Shown here one piece after another: positions 16,775 through 25,052 of a DNA stretch of 41,591 bases; within the stretch, counting starts at the first letter, position 1; each line of letters opens with the position of its first letter. The notes under the pieces were generated by a model that made no database searches, had not been told where the DNA came from, and saw nothing but the letters and a program-made list of their open reading frames with translations. The stretch is from Arthrobacter sp. AK04 (GTDB lineage Bacteria > Actinomycetota > Actinomycetes > Actinomycetales > Micrococcaceae). Position numbers and translations under genes: made by a program. The stretch lies in assembly GCF_021129155.1 (NCBI RefSeq), contig NZ_JAJOMC010000041.1, positions 1 through 41,591 on the forward strand, written 5' to 3'.

Positions 16775-17740
16775 TTACGCCTCAAGCCTCATGCCCTGCA
16801 GCTTTGCAACAACTGCTCCCATCGTATCCTTGGCGAAGCGGGAAGCCACTCGGCTGTGGAAGCCCATAGCCTTGCCGGAGCGCTCCACGAATTCACTGCG
16901 TTCGGACTGCCAAAACCAGGAGGTACGGTCCAGCGCAAACGGGTAGAGGCGGCGAAATCCTCTATCCTTTTCTGCTGGCAGATGCCAAAGAACAAGGTCG
17001 GACTCCTTGCCGTTCACCTGCCTGTACCGGTGCGTGGTCCAGATCCTACGTACGTAACCGGCCAAATCTTGGGTCGGGAGCCCGCGAAGCGAATAGCTGA
17101 GAATGTGCTCTTCTGTGGTGAAGGTGGGCAGGTCCGCCGCTCGTCGCCGTAGCGCTAGGGCCCAGGCAGCCTCATTGCGCTCCACGAGTACCCCGAGTTG
17201 GCTCTGAGGTACAACGTAAACTTCACCGCCGAAGTGTTCCGGCGAGTCACAAGGCTCGCCAAGCTCTGCATGTAACCCGCCGGCCTGCGCTCTTGTCAGC
17301 CCGTTGATGTCCTCATTGGGTGGAAATGGCATCTTCAGCGCAGCGGCATGGTGGGGCAAGGGCAGCATTTTGTTGAGTCGATCGATACACAAAACGTCGG
17401 GATCAATCAATACAGTCATTTCAGCTGTAGAGGCTGCTAGAGCATCCAGCATGTAGAGCGAGGCGCTAAAGCGCTGCGTGAAGCCCGAGGGGGGACGGTG
17501 GTCGAAGGGTACGGACTTATACTCGACGCCAACGCGTTCAAGGTTTCGAAGGTGCACCAGTTCTGGCGGGACGTTCGAGATCAGCTCCAGTTTTGCATCG
17601 GGGTTCCAGCGCCGAATCGAAGCAAACGCAACCGTCATAGCTCGCATATAGGGTTCAGCGGGATCCTCTCCTGTCCTGACGCTCAGGTTGGGATTTTGGC
17701 TAGCCTCCGTACGTACAAACGGAACTGCAACGGTAGTCAT
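16775..17740 (-). CDS. Predicted GT-A-type glycosyltransferase of unknown specificity
   Basis: A 321-residue cytosolic protein. Its centre has MTVLIDPDVLCIDRLNKML (about residues 107-125), where DPDV stands in the place of the DxD metal motif of GT-A glycosyltransferases such as GT8. Before it, SIRRWNPDAKLELISN resembles the donor-binding N-terminal half, and GFTQRFSASLYMLDAL fits the helix before the DxD strand. Further on, GGEVYVVPQ and LPTFTTEEHILSYSL resemble acceptor-side motifs. ATG 17740 is followed by TTVAVPFVRTE. It is the last gene of the left EPS arm, about 75 bases after the fucosyltransferase-like gene. Function as a glycosyltransferase is inferred from fold motifs and context; the donor sugar is unknown. 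Confidence 0.65.
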   Translation of the reverse strand: MTTVAVPFVRTEASQNPNLSVRTGEDPAEPYMRAMTVAFASIRRWNPDAKLELISNVPPELVHLRNLERVGVEYKSVPFDHRPPSGFTQRFSASLYMLDALAASTAEMTVLIDPDVLCIDRLNKMLPLPHHAAALKMPFPPNEDINGLTRAQAGGLHAELGEPCDSPEHFGGEVYVVPQSQLGVLVERNEAAWALALRRRAADLPTFTTEEHILSYSLRGLPTQDLAGYVRRIWTTHRYRQVNGKESDLVLWHLPAEKDRGFRRLYPFALDRTSWFWQSERSEFVERSGKAMGFHSRVASRFAKDTMGAVVAKLQGMRLEA

Positions 17741-17814
17741 TGTTGGTTTCTACTCCCTTGATAGAGCTAGTTTCTTGTCCGACCTTGTCTGGCAAAACAC
17801 GAGCACACTTATCA

Positions 17815-18681
17815 TCAACTTCTGGTCTTTGTACTCTGTGATCCTGTTAGAACGGCGGTAAGCCAGGCCTTACGCTCGCGGTCAGACGTGTCCTCCCACA
17901 CGTCAGCATGAGGAGGATACGCATTCCCGCCCTCAATGAGCAGCAACGGTGTTGCACCAAGAAATGCACCCCACGACGAAAAAGTCGATCGACTACCAAC
18001 TATTCCTCTCGACCTCGACATAATAAATAACTCGTCCAAGGCATTTCTTGCGGTAGTCCGCTCGACGCCCGGAATACGCAACAACGGGGCCAGTTCATCA
18101 TCAGAACCATCTGATGACAAGACAATGGCGAGGTTTAGATTCGCAGCTTTCACAAAGCGAATTATCTCCGCGTACCACTCTAAAGGTGTGCCAACGTTAT
18201 TCTGCACAAGCTTGTTTGTGTCGGTGGCAGGCCGCGCGAAATCACCAAGTCGTACGTGAACACTGAGATAGTCTTGCTCAAATTGTGGCGATAACATCCC
18301 TTTCCGTAACTGGGCAGCCAAGAATTCGCGATACCACGGCCCCGGACGTTTCAGGGATTGAAAATATTGCTCCATGCCCGTGATGATTAACGTCGACGAT
18401 CCGGCGCCCTTGAAAAGCGGCCATTTGTTGCGGAAGTGATAGAGAACGTCCAAAGACAGTTGATGTGCGAACTCCCTACAAGTCGGCGGGCGAAATAGAC
18501 GCCAGTAGTTCCTCAGGTCGCGTTCCCTCCGAAGCCAAGGCCCTAAACGAGGCTGGATCCAACGAGGTGGCACAAGGTGCAGATCACCATCAAGATGAGC
18601 GTCTACAGCACGGAGATATGGGAACAACTCATTCCCCAGTCCTGCTCGCCCTAGCTTTGCGTACACTCTTTTTTTCATCAT
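17815..18681 (-). CDS. Fucosyltransferase-like glycosyltransferase (GT11 type)
   Basis: A 288-residue protein with the hallmarks of the alpha-1,2-fucosyltransferase (GT11) family: an N-terminal nucleotide-sugar-fold start (KLGRAGLGNELFPYLRA), the Arg motif SVHVRLGDF (the family has HxRxGD), a SSDGSDDE segment, and near the end GSRSTFSSWGAFLG, matching the family's S-T/S-F-S-x-W-G-A motif. It should use GDP-L-fucose, which the gmd and fucose-synthase genes at 27.5-29.5 kb would supply. ATG 18681 overlaps the flippase stop (ATGA) and has GGAA upstream; longer in-frame extensions overlap the flippase and have Arg/Cys-rich, non-native composition. It is cytosolic. The precise linkage and acceptor cannot be read from sequence. 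Confidence 0.75.
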   Translation of the reverse strand: MMKKRVYAKLGRAGLGNELFPYLRAVDAHLDGDLHLVPPRWIQPRLGPWLRRERDLRNYWRLFRPPTCREFAHQLSLDVLYHFRNKWPLFKGAGSSTLIITGMEQYFQSLKRPGPWYREFLAAQLRKGMLSPQFEQDYLSVHVRLGDFARPATDTNKLVQNNVGTPLEWYAEIIRFVKAANLNLAIVLSSDGSDDELAPLLRIPGVERTTARNALDELFIMSRSRGIVGSRSTFSSWGAFLGATPLLLIEGGNAYPPHADVWEDTSDRERKAWLTAVLTGSQSTKTRS

Positions 18682-19970
18682 TTCAATTCCATAATTTTGC
18701 CGGAGGCCTCCAATACGGGCCCGGGTCTCTTTGATGCGATCTTTGTTGCTCCCCAGAAAAAAACATCTCGGGCCAGAGCCGCGACCGAGGCACCGAGAGC
18801 ACCCCAAAGTCCGGCGCCGATAAGAAGCCCAACGACTGCAAATACAGCGGTGAACGACCACACTTTCGCCACCTCAGAAGCGCTTCCCCTGCCGGTTAAC
18901 TGTTGCATTCCAACGCCACCGAGACATGAAAATAGTCCGGCAATAATACATATTTGGAAGGGTAACGGATCTGAAATACGAGTGCCAAAGATTAAAAGAA
19001 CGAAGAACTCAGTGAAGAACAGGAACGGAGTCGCCAACAGGCAATAGCCAACTCCGACGAACCTAGCACTTATCCTGCCAATTTCCCTCTCCTCCGCTCT
19101 GGTAGTCGCCTTGGCGGTATAAGCGATAACTGCTCCTGCGGGAATTAACGCAGCGGTTGTTAGGGCATTTTCTACCTGGCTGGCGAGACCGTAAACCCCT
19201 ATTACACCGGCCGACGCTACCAAGGAGACGACGACCGCATCGCTTCGGTTCATTACGGTGTTGGCTATCGACCCCGTGCCATACTTCCAAACCTTGGCCA
19301 GGCGAAGGGTTGCCCGAGCGGCGGCCTCCTGTTTGTCGGCCGATCGGGGAATCATCCCATACTGAAACCCAGCAATCAGTATCTCAATCACGGAGAGAGC
19401 AATGACAAAATCGACAACCCCTGCCTCTAGTACAGCAAGAACAACGAGAAGGACCACGCTGGCGGCGCGGAGGGAGCCGTTTAAGGCGGCCGCCTGCTTA
19501 AACCTACCGACCCCGTAGGCAAGCTGCGTTGTTGTCATTGAGGACTGGTAACCGATTGCGTAGAGGAATATAGCGCAAGACCAGATCAAGTATTGCCCGC
19601 TTTGGATGCCGCCATCAAGCGATATTGCTGTTGCAGCCAGGCTCAGCGGGGCCAGAATGGCGGCTCGCCAGAGCAGCGGTCGAACAATAAGACGCCTGTC
19701 CCAAAGAACCTGCTGAGCGAAGAGCCGCATCACCTGCGGTGACAGTCCCATGTCCGCTATAGCCACGAGCAATAAGGCTGCGGAAATGGCAAGAATCGCC
19801 TCCCCGACACCGTCAACGCCGTGCGCTCGAGTAACGAAGGCCAAAAGAGCAAGAGTCTGAACCTTGGACCCGAGCGAAGCAGTCACTGTAGAGATGCCGT
19901 CGACAATGCCAATTGCGACCAGCCTTTGCCAGCCTTGCCGGAGCCTCCGGTTATAGCCTAGGTGCCGCAT
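18678..19970 (-). CDS. Polysaccharide repeat-unit flippase, Wzx type (MATE/MOP superfamily)
   Basis: A 430-residue membrane protein with about twelve hydrophobic segments spread over its whole length, typical of Wzx flippases that move undecaprenyl-linked repeat units to the outer face. Family-like features include the N-terminal GSKVQTLALLAFVTRAHG region, ADMGLSPQVMRLFA and a central WKYGTGSIANTVMNRSDAVV block. I start at ATG 19970. Further upstream the frame continues inside the preceding kinase gene with Arg-rich, non-native sequence. That leaves 37 bases after the kinase stop. The ribosome-binding site is weak. It overlaps the fucosyltransferase-like gene by four bases, so kinase, flippase and two transferases form one operon. 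Confidence 0.88.
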   Translation of the reverse strand: MRHLGYNRRLRQGWQRLVAIGIVDGISTVTASLGSKVQTLALLAFVTRAHGVDGVGEAILAISAALLLVAIADMGLSPQVMRLFAQQVLWDRRLIVRPLLWRAAILAPLSLAATAISLDGGIQSGQYLIWSCAIFLYAIGYQSSMTTTQLAYGVGRFKQAAALNGSLRAASVVLLVVLAVLEAGVVDFVIALSVIEILIAGFQYGMIPRSADKQEAAARATLRLAKVWKYGTGSIANTVMNRSDAVVVSLVASAGVIGVYGLASQVENALTTAALIPAGAVIAYTAKATTRAEEREIGRISARFVGVGYCLLATPFLFFTEFFVLLIFGTRISDPLPFQICIIAGLFSCLGGVGMQQLTGRGSASEVAKVWSFTAVFAVVGLLIGAGLWGALGASVAALARDVFFWGATKIASKRPGPVLEASGKIMELK

Positions 19971-20007
19971 TAAGAGCCATCTGCCAATGCAGACAAAACT
20001 GCAAGCA

Positions 20008-21519
20008 TCACCGCGAATTTTCAGCTGCTCGGCGACGCGCGAGCCGTGATGCAAAGCCATCCCGCGTATCGTCCGCGTCGGAAGGCGAGGTATGTACACC
20101 TTCCACGGGCGGCGAATCTGGACCTTGATTGTTCGAATGTTCATGGTCCTTTACAGACGAGCCGCCCTTAGACTCATAGCTGTAATAGGTATATGAATAT
20201 GCATCAGGTCCTTTGCTCGGAAGGCGGTTAAGCACCAGCCCCATCACATTAGCGCCAACTAGTTCCAGGGACCCGAGAGCTCGCTTCAGGTGCTGTTGCC
20301 TCACTCGCTGGGAACCCACAACTACGAGCGCGCCTCCAACGTGTTGCGCAAGAACAGCTGCATCGGTCACTGGAAGCAGCGGCGGAGCATCTACGACGAC
20401 CGTGTCGAAGCTCCCTTCCAAACGCCGCAATAGACTCTGCATTTCCCGTGATCCCAACAGCTCGCTCGGGTTTGGCGGTATTTGCCCCGAGGTTAGAATA
20501 AACAATTCGTCGGCTCCCCAAGGTTGAAGCAGATCGAATACATCGGACTGCCCCACCAACGCCGTCGTCAAGCCGGCACTCCGCTCGAGACCAAGGTAAT
20601 CGTCAATCATCGGCCGACGAAGGTCAGCGTCAATGAGGCACACCCTTTGTCCCGTCTGCGCCAGCGCAATCGACAGATTTATAGCTGTCGTGGTCTTTCC
20701 TTCTCCTGGCAAAGAAGAAGTAACCAATACTGTCGGCGCGGGGCCCGAGACATTTGCAAAGCTCAGGTTGGTACGTAATTGCCGAAAGGATTCAGCACGC
20801 GGGCTCTGATGGCGGGCCTGCGTCAGCAACGGCCTCGTGTTCGCTTGTTGGTCAAACGCTATTCCGCCAAGGACCGGGACGTCAGTGAGGCTTCGAATGT
20901 CCTCCTCACCCCGAATACGACTGTCAATAGTTGTGCGAAGAACAGCAGCCGTGACACCCACGAGCAGCCCAAGCAAAAGCCCAATGGAAAGATTGAGGCG
21001 CATATTCGGACTTGCAGGGGAAGGAGGGGCGGTGGCAGGCCGAATTATAGATAGGCTGACAGGAGAACTCTCGCCTGCTTTGGGTCGCTCCAAAGTATCA
21101 ACCGCAGTTACAAGGCTATTCGCGATTGCTTGTGCAATGGCGGCTGCCTGAACTGGCGAATTATCTTCAACTGAAATGTTAATGAGAACGGTATTAAGAT
21201 CTGTTGTGGCTGTAACCTTCTCAGCTAGCTGGTCGGCCGTGACATCGAGGCCGAGATTCTGAATGGCGGGCTGCAGGACAACCGGGGTTCTTACAGTTTT
21301 GACGTATGACTGAACTCGCGCCTGACTAAATGTATTGCCCTGCTGAAGCTCGCTGACACTTCCCGAATTTTGAATGGCAACGAATAGCTGCGTGTCCGAC
21401 TTATACGTCGGTTTCACGAAGATGGACACGGCAGCTGCGAACAGCAAACCTGCCAAAGTCACGGAAACCAGCAAAATCCAATTGCGGCGCAGGACGCGCA
21501 GATAGTCGCTAAAATCCAT
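20008..21519 (-). CDS. Chain-length regulator fused to tyrosine autokinase (Wzz/BY-kinase), copy 1
   Basis: A 503-residue inner-membrane protein that sets EPS chain length and export through cycles of tyrosine autophosphorylation. The N-terminal Wzz domain has transmembrane helices at about 13-35 and 177-195 with an extracytoplasmic domain between and the Pro-rich PPSPASPN just before the second helix. The cytoplasmic kinase has Walker A (GEGKTTT, 272-278), Walker A' (LIDADLRRP, 295-303) and Walker B (VVVDAPP, 374-380). A C-terminal Tyr cluster (DAYSYTYYSYES, about 440-450) is followed by an acidic/polar tail of about 55 residues. ATG 21519 has AAGG four bases upstream; the longer in-frame extension upstream was rejected on composition. 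It is first in the minus-strand arm. A second paralogue lies at 37658. Confidence 0.93.
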   Translation of the reverse strand: MDFSDYLRVLRRNWILLVSVTLAGLLFAAAVSIFVKPTYKSDTQLFVAIQNSGSVSELQQGNTFSQARVQSYVKTVRTPVVLQPAIQNLGLDVTADQLAEKVTATTDLNTVLINISVEDNSPVQAAAIAQAIANSLVTAVDTLERPKAGESSPVSLSIIRPATAPPSPASPNMRLNLSIGLLLGLLVGVTAAVLRTTIDSRIRGEEDIRSLTDVPVLGGIAFDQQANTRPLLTQARHQSPRAESFRQLRTNLSFANVSGPAPTVLVTSSLPGEGKTTTAINLSIALAQTGQRVCLIDADLRRPMIDDYLGLERSAGLTTALVGQSDVFDLLQPWGADELFILTSGQIPPNPSELLGSREMQSLLRRLEGSFDTVVVDAPPLLPVTDAAVLAQHVGGALVVVGSQRVRQQHLKRALGSLELVGANVMGLVLNRLPSKGPDAYSYTYYSYESKGGSSVKDHEHSNNQGPDSPPVEGVHTSPSDADDTRDGFASRLARRRAAENSR

Positions 21520-22174
21520 AGACCTTGGTCCCCTGTGCTTATTGATGGGGACTACCGATTGCGGCCAGCCCCCAGATCGGCCATATTCACGCGCTAGACC
21601 AGTGTATGTTTCCTGATTCATGCGGTCTCGATCAGTGTACCTGTTCTGGTCGCGACCCGTGCTACGTTGTGCGCGGGGTATGAAGGAGCTGTGCTCAGCC
21701 AGCCGCTCGCCTTCGATACAAATTACTGTCCGTGACGATGCCAACGCTCACACCAAGTGTGTCCAACATAACGGCCAGGACCCCTGCTATCCGTCATCTC
21801 CCTTGGTTCAAGTCAAGATCAGGGACAGATTGTCGGGCTAGCCGGTTGCCGGCTTTGACAACTGAGTAGCGAAGCCGTACCAAATGCGCCGAGGCAGCGT
21901 GAGGACGCAATAGATCGCTAGCATGTGTGCAAGCCCCCTTGAAGTGACAGCACCTGGCACCCGACACTCAGGGCAAGGTCGTTGGGTACTGAACTAACAT
22001 CCGCCCCTACTAGTTCCGCCATCCTTTCCTGTCCAAAAGTCCTTCTATTTATGAAATGTGGAGTTTTATGATGCAGTACCACAATATCGACGTCAATGCC
22101 GGTAAATTGCGCCGAGTTTACTGCAGAAGTTTTTGCGCTCACGCCCTGGAAATGAAGCACGCGAGCGGCAACAG
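21520..22174. other. Divergent intergenic region between the two EPS arms
   Basis: About 650 bases separating the leftward kinase-flippase arm from the rightward glycosyltransferase arm, so both promoters should be here. I could not fix a -35/-10 pair by eye. The right half carries a protein-like minus-strand frame described separately. Confidence 0.5.
21918..22162 (-). pseudogene. Possible C-terminal fragment of an unknown gene
   Basis: On the minus strand, about 80 codons without a credible start run to a TAG at 21918. The translation looks protein-like: alternating hydrophobic stretches (FTGIDVDIVVLHHKTPHFI), an acidic/basic helix (RTFGQERMAELVGAD) and a tidy C-terminus (DLALSVGCQVLSLQGG). 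Codon use is even and it does not mirror a gene on the other strand until 22175. This fits the tail of a gene whose front was replaced by the start of the plus-strand glycosyltransferase gene, or chance. The family is not recognised. Confidence 0.3.
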
Positions 22175-23368
22175 ATGATCTACAACCCGCGAAAAGAGCC
22201 ATCGATTTTCGAGCACCAACACTTAAAGGTGCTCTGGGTAACGAATTTAGCTGCCCCTTACCGAGTGCCTGTGTGGCGAGATTTGGGCCGGCGTTGTGAT
22301 CTAACTGTCGCTCTGCTTGAGTCGAATGCCGGTTTGCAACGGGACGCGGCTGCCAACCGTGGTCAAGATTGGCATCATCAAACATCTCAGGACTTTATAT
22401 TCGCAGAACTACCAGCGTGGAAGGTTTCCCGGGGCGAATCTCGTTTTTACTTTCTAAAAAGCATCAAGGCTGCTATGAGCGTATCTAGATACAATGTTGT
22501 GCTTTTTGGTGGTTGGGAGTCACCCGCCTACTGGGTTCTTATGCTGGCTTGTATGGTGTCACGCACTGCCCGCGTTGCTTTCTACGAAAGTCCCAAGAAC
22601 ACCATGACGCACACATCAGGTCCTGTCTCTTTCCTTCGTGCTGGTTTCTTCCGCTGCATGAACAAAATCGTCGTGCCCGGGGCAGCCGCGTACGAAGCCG
22701 TAACGGGTATGGGAGTAAGGCCGAATAATGTCTTGCAGGGATTTAACGCGGTAGACGTAAGAGCCTTCCACGAGGCCGCGCTTTCAGAGGGTGATAGAGC
22801 GGCTAATAAAGCCCCTAATGGTCACAGCTACCTCTACGTGGGGCAACTAATCGATCGCAAGCGTGTCCAAGACATAGTCGATTCTTTCATTCGGGTCGCG
22901 GAGCAAGAGGATCGACTCACCATTGTTGGCACGGGTGAGCGACTGGATGAACTCAAGAAGTTGGCTGGCGCGCATGAAGCTCAGATATCGTTCTTAGGCC
23001 ATGTGGAAAACAGTGAATTGCCAAAGATTATGGCAGCTCACCACACTCTGGTTTTGGCCTCCAATCGTGAGGTTTGGGGACTAGTAGTCAACGAGGCTCT
23101 AGCCTCTGGCATGCACGTGGTAGTCACGGAGAATTGTGGAGTCTCTCGATCGGTAAGAAGCATGCACGGAGTGCACATCGTTACGGAGGACCTTCAAGAC
23201 TTGGGGGAGCAGATGAAAATTTCACGAAACAAGTGGACTGGACGAGTTCAATCACCTGAAATACTGCAATATACGCCTGCTCATTTTGCCGAAGTGTTTT
23301 ATGAAGCCTTCAAAACCGCGCAAGGCGCACCAACATGCGCTGCTGAGAACTGTGCTGTGAGGGGATAG
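22175..23368 (+). CDS. Glycosyltransferase family 4-type (GT-B)
   Basis: A 397-residue GT-B glycosyltransferase, probably membrane-associated on the cytosolic side. The N-terminal half opens VLWVTNLAAPYRVPVWRDL, a start typical of the GT4 subgroup found in EPS clusters. The C-terminal half has YLYVGQLIDRKRVQDIV and the donor-binding block SNREVWGLVVNEALASG, with the two Glu residues at the E(x7)E positions. It should add a hexose from a nucleotide-sugar donor with retention. ATG 22175 was chosen without a strong ribosome-binding site; a TTG at 22133 would add 14 unlikely residues. It is the first gene of the rightward arm. Third positions are less GC-rich than in flanking housekeeping genes, which suggests transfer. 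Confidence 0.85.
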   Translation: MIYNPRKEPSIFEHQHLKVLWVTNLAAPYRVPVWRDLGRRCDLTVALLESNAGLQRDAAANRGQDWHHQTSQDFIFAELPAWKVSRGESRFYFLKSIKAAMSVSRYNVVLFGGWESPAYWVLMLACMVSRTARVAFYESPKNTMTHTSGPVSFLRAGFFRCMNKIVVPGAAAYEAVTGMGVRPNNVLQGFNAVDVRAFHEAALSEGDRAANKAPNGHSYLYVGQLIDRKRVQDIVDSFIRVAEQEDRLTIVGTGERLDELKKLAGAHEAQISFLGHVENSELPKIMAAHHTLVLASNREVWGLVVNEALASGMHVVVTENCGVSRSVRSMHGVHIVTEDLQDLGEQMKISRNKWTGRVQSPEILQYTPAHFAEVFYEAFKTAQGAPTCAAENCAVRG

Positions 23369-23370
23369 CT

Positions 23371-23928
23371 GTGAATTTAGACTTTGTACGACAGTTGTCG
23401 AAGTTTACGGGTGCCGGGTACGACAAGGGCCGGTCCAGGCTTACGCAAGCTCTGTGGGTTTGTGCTTCGTCACTAATTATCGAAAAAGTCTGGTGTCCTG
23501 CGCGCCTTCGCGTTGCCGTTCTAAGGAAGTTCGGCGCACGCATAGGCGAGGGCGTACTGATCCGGCACGGAGTCCGCATCCATTGGCCATGGAAGTTGAC
23601 CGTCGGTGATGACGTGTGGATCGGCGTAGACGCATGGCTGCTGAATCTCGAGCCAATCGATATCGGCTCCAATGTCTGCATCTCGCAAGGTGCCTTCCTA
23701 TGCACAGGAAGCCATCAGGCGGATTCCCCGAGCTTTGAATATGACAATGCCCCCATTCGAGTATGCGACGGGGCCTGGATCGCCGCTAAAGCGATCGTAC
23801 TGCGGGGGGTAACCGTCGGAAAAGGGGCGGTTGTAGGAGCCGGAGCGCTGGTCGTGCGGGACGTTCCCGAAAGAGCAAGGGCCCTCGCACCTAAAGCACA
23901 GATACTGGAAGATGGAGGACGCAATTGA
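23371..23928 (+). CDS. WcaF-like O-acetyltransferase (left-handed beta-helix)
   Basis: A 185-residue hexapeptide-repeat acetyltransferase resembling WcaF, which acetylates a sugar in colanic-acid-type polysaccharide. Characteristic segments are RPARLR-like CPARLRVAVLRKFGARIG, then GVRIHWPWKLTVGDDVWIG, NLEPIDIGSNVCISQGAFL and CTGSHQADSPSF, whose His is the likely catalytic residue. The C-terminal coil reads VLRGVTVGKGAVVGAGALV followed by RDVP. The start is GTG 23371, two bases after the previous stop, with GAGGGG six bases upstream. Its TGA overlaps the TTG start of the next gene. With the acetyltransferase at 11770 it gives the locus two acetylation genes. Confidence 0.9.
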   Translation: MNLDFVRQLSKFTGAGYDKGRSRLTQALWVCASSLIIEKVWCPARLRVAVLRKFGARIGEGVLIRHGVRIHWPWKLTVGDDVWIGVDAWLLNLEPIDIGSNVCISQGAFLCTGSHQADSPSFEYDNAPIRVCDGAWIAAKAIVLRGVTVGKGAVVGAGALVVRDVPERARALAPKAQILEDGGRN

Positions 23929-25052
23929 GGATCGTCCAAGTAGCAACCCTCGTAACCCCCGACGGCGCCTACGGTGGACCTATCAGAGTGGCAGTCAACC
24001 AAACTCGCTCTCTACGTGCCGCTGGCCACGACGTGGAGCTGGTGGCAGCGGCGAGGGGCTTCGGTAGTAATCTTCCGGACCATTTCGACGGGGTCCCGGT
24101 TAGGCTCTTCCCGGCACGCGTTATTCCAAAATTGGGGTTCTCGGGCACATACGCCCCCGACCTTCAACAATGGCTAAAAGCTAACCTCTCGGCTACGGAC
24201 GTCGTCCACATTCATATGGGCAGGGACCTGGTGACGCTTCCCGCCGCTCTAGCCGCTCGAGCTGCCCGTACTCCCTATATCGTGCAGACGCACGGAATGG
24301 TCGCACCTTCACGGCACCCGCTGGCTGGGATAGTCGACCGAAAATGGACAATACCGGCCCTGCGTGGGGCGGACCATGCCCTGTACCTCACGCCAGAAGA
24401 ACGCGGCGGCCTGAACGGAGTCACTGATCTTGGCGCGAAGCTGGAACAGCTTCACAATGGGGTTCCCGAGTCCCCGGTTCCGGCCAGTACAAGCGAAGAC
24501 GACCCCTTGGAAGTTTTGTTTCTTGCTCGTCTGCACGAGCGCAAGCGCCCGCTTATGTTCGTAGAACTGGCCAAGAGGCTGCATGTTGATCACCCCGGTG
24601 TCCGCTTTGTACTAGCCGGACCCGACGGCGGCCAAGGCAGGGCGGTTCGAAGAGCCATCGATTTATCCGGGATCACGGATGCACTCTCTTGGGAAGGTCC
24701 GATTGCCCCGGACCAAACGACCGCGCGAATCAGCAAGTGCAGCGTGTACGTGTTGCCGTCCATAGACGAACCATTTCCGATGTCTGTGCTGGAGGCTCTC
24801 GCCCAGGGAAAACCTGCGGTAGTAACCGATTCATGTGGCCTTGCAGAAACCATCACCTCAGCAGGGGCGGGCGCCGTTGCTGATTCCTCGCTGGAGTCAC
24901 TGACGACAGCCGTAGACCGGCTCTTGACAGATGCCGCAGAGAGACGCAGTAGTGGCGAAAATGCCTTGGCCTTGGCTCGAAGGACATTCAGCATGAACAG
25001 GATTGCGGAAAAATTGGAGAGTCTATATGAAGGAGCGGTGAGTCATGCCTAG
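23925..25052 (+). CDS. Glycosyltransferase family 4
   Basis: A 375-residue GT-B enzyme. The N-terminal half starts IVQVATLVTPDGAYGGPIRV, with the Gly-rich acceptor loop of GT4 enzymes, then VVHIHMGRDL. The C-terminal half has LEVLFLARLHERKRPLMFV and the canonical E(x7)E block DEPFPMSVLEALAQGKP. It is predicted to transfer a sugar to the growing lipid-linked repeat unit in the cytosol. TTG 23925 overlaps the previous stop by four bases and has GGAGG six bases upstream, a clear case of coupling despite the rare start codon. It overlaps the next gene by eight bases. Confidence 0.9.
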   Translation: MRIVQVATLVTPDGAYGGPIRVAVNQTRSLRAAGHDVELVAAARGFGSNLPDHFDGVPVRLFPARVIPKLGFSGTYAPDLQQWLKANLSATDVVHIHMGRDLVTLPAALAARAARTPYIVQTHGMVAPSRHPLAGIVDRKWTIPALRGADHALYLTPEERGGLNGVTDLGAKLEQLHNGVPESPVPASTSEDDPLEVLFLARLHERKRPLMFVELAKRLHVDHPGVRFVLAGPDGGQGRAVRRAIDLSGITDALSWEGPIAPDQTTARISKCSVYVLPSIDEPFPMSVLEALAQGKPAVVTDSCGLAETITSAGAGAVADSSLESLTTAVDRLLTDAAERRSSGENALALARRTFSMNRIAEKLESLYEGAVSHA

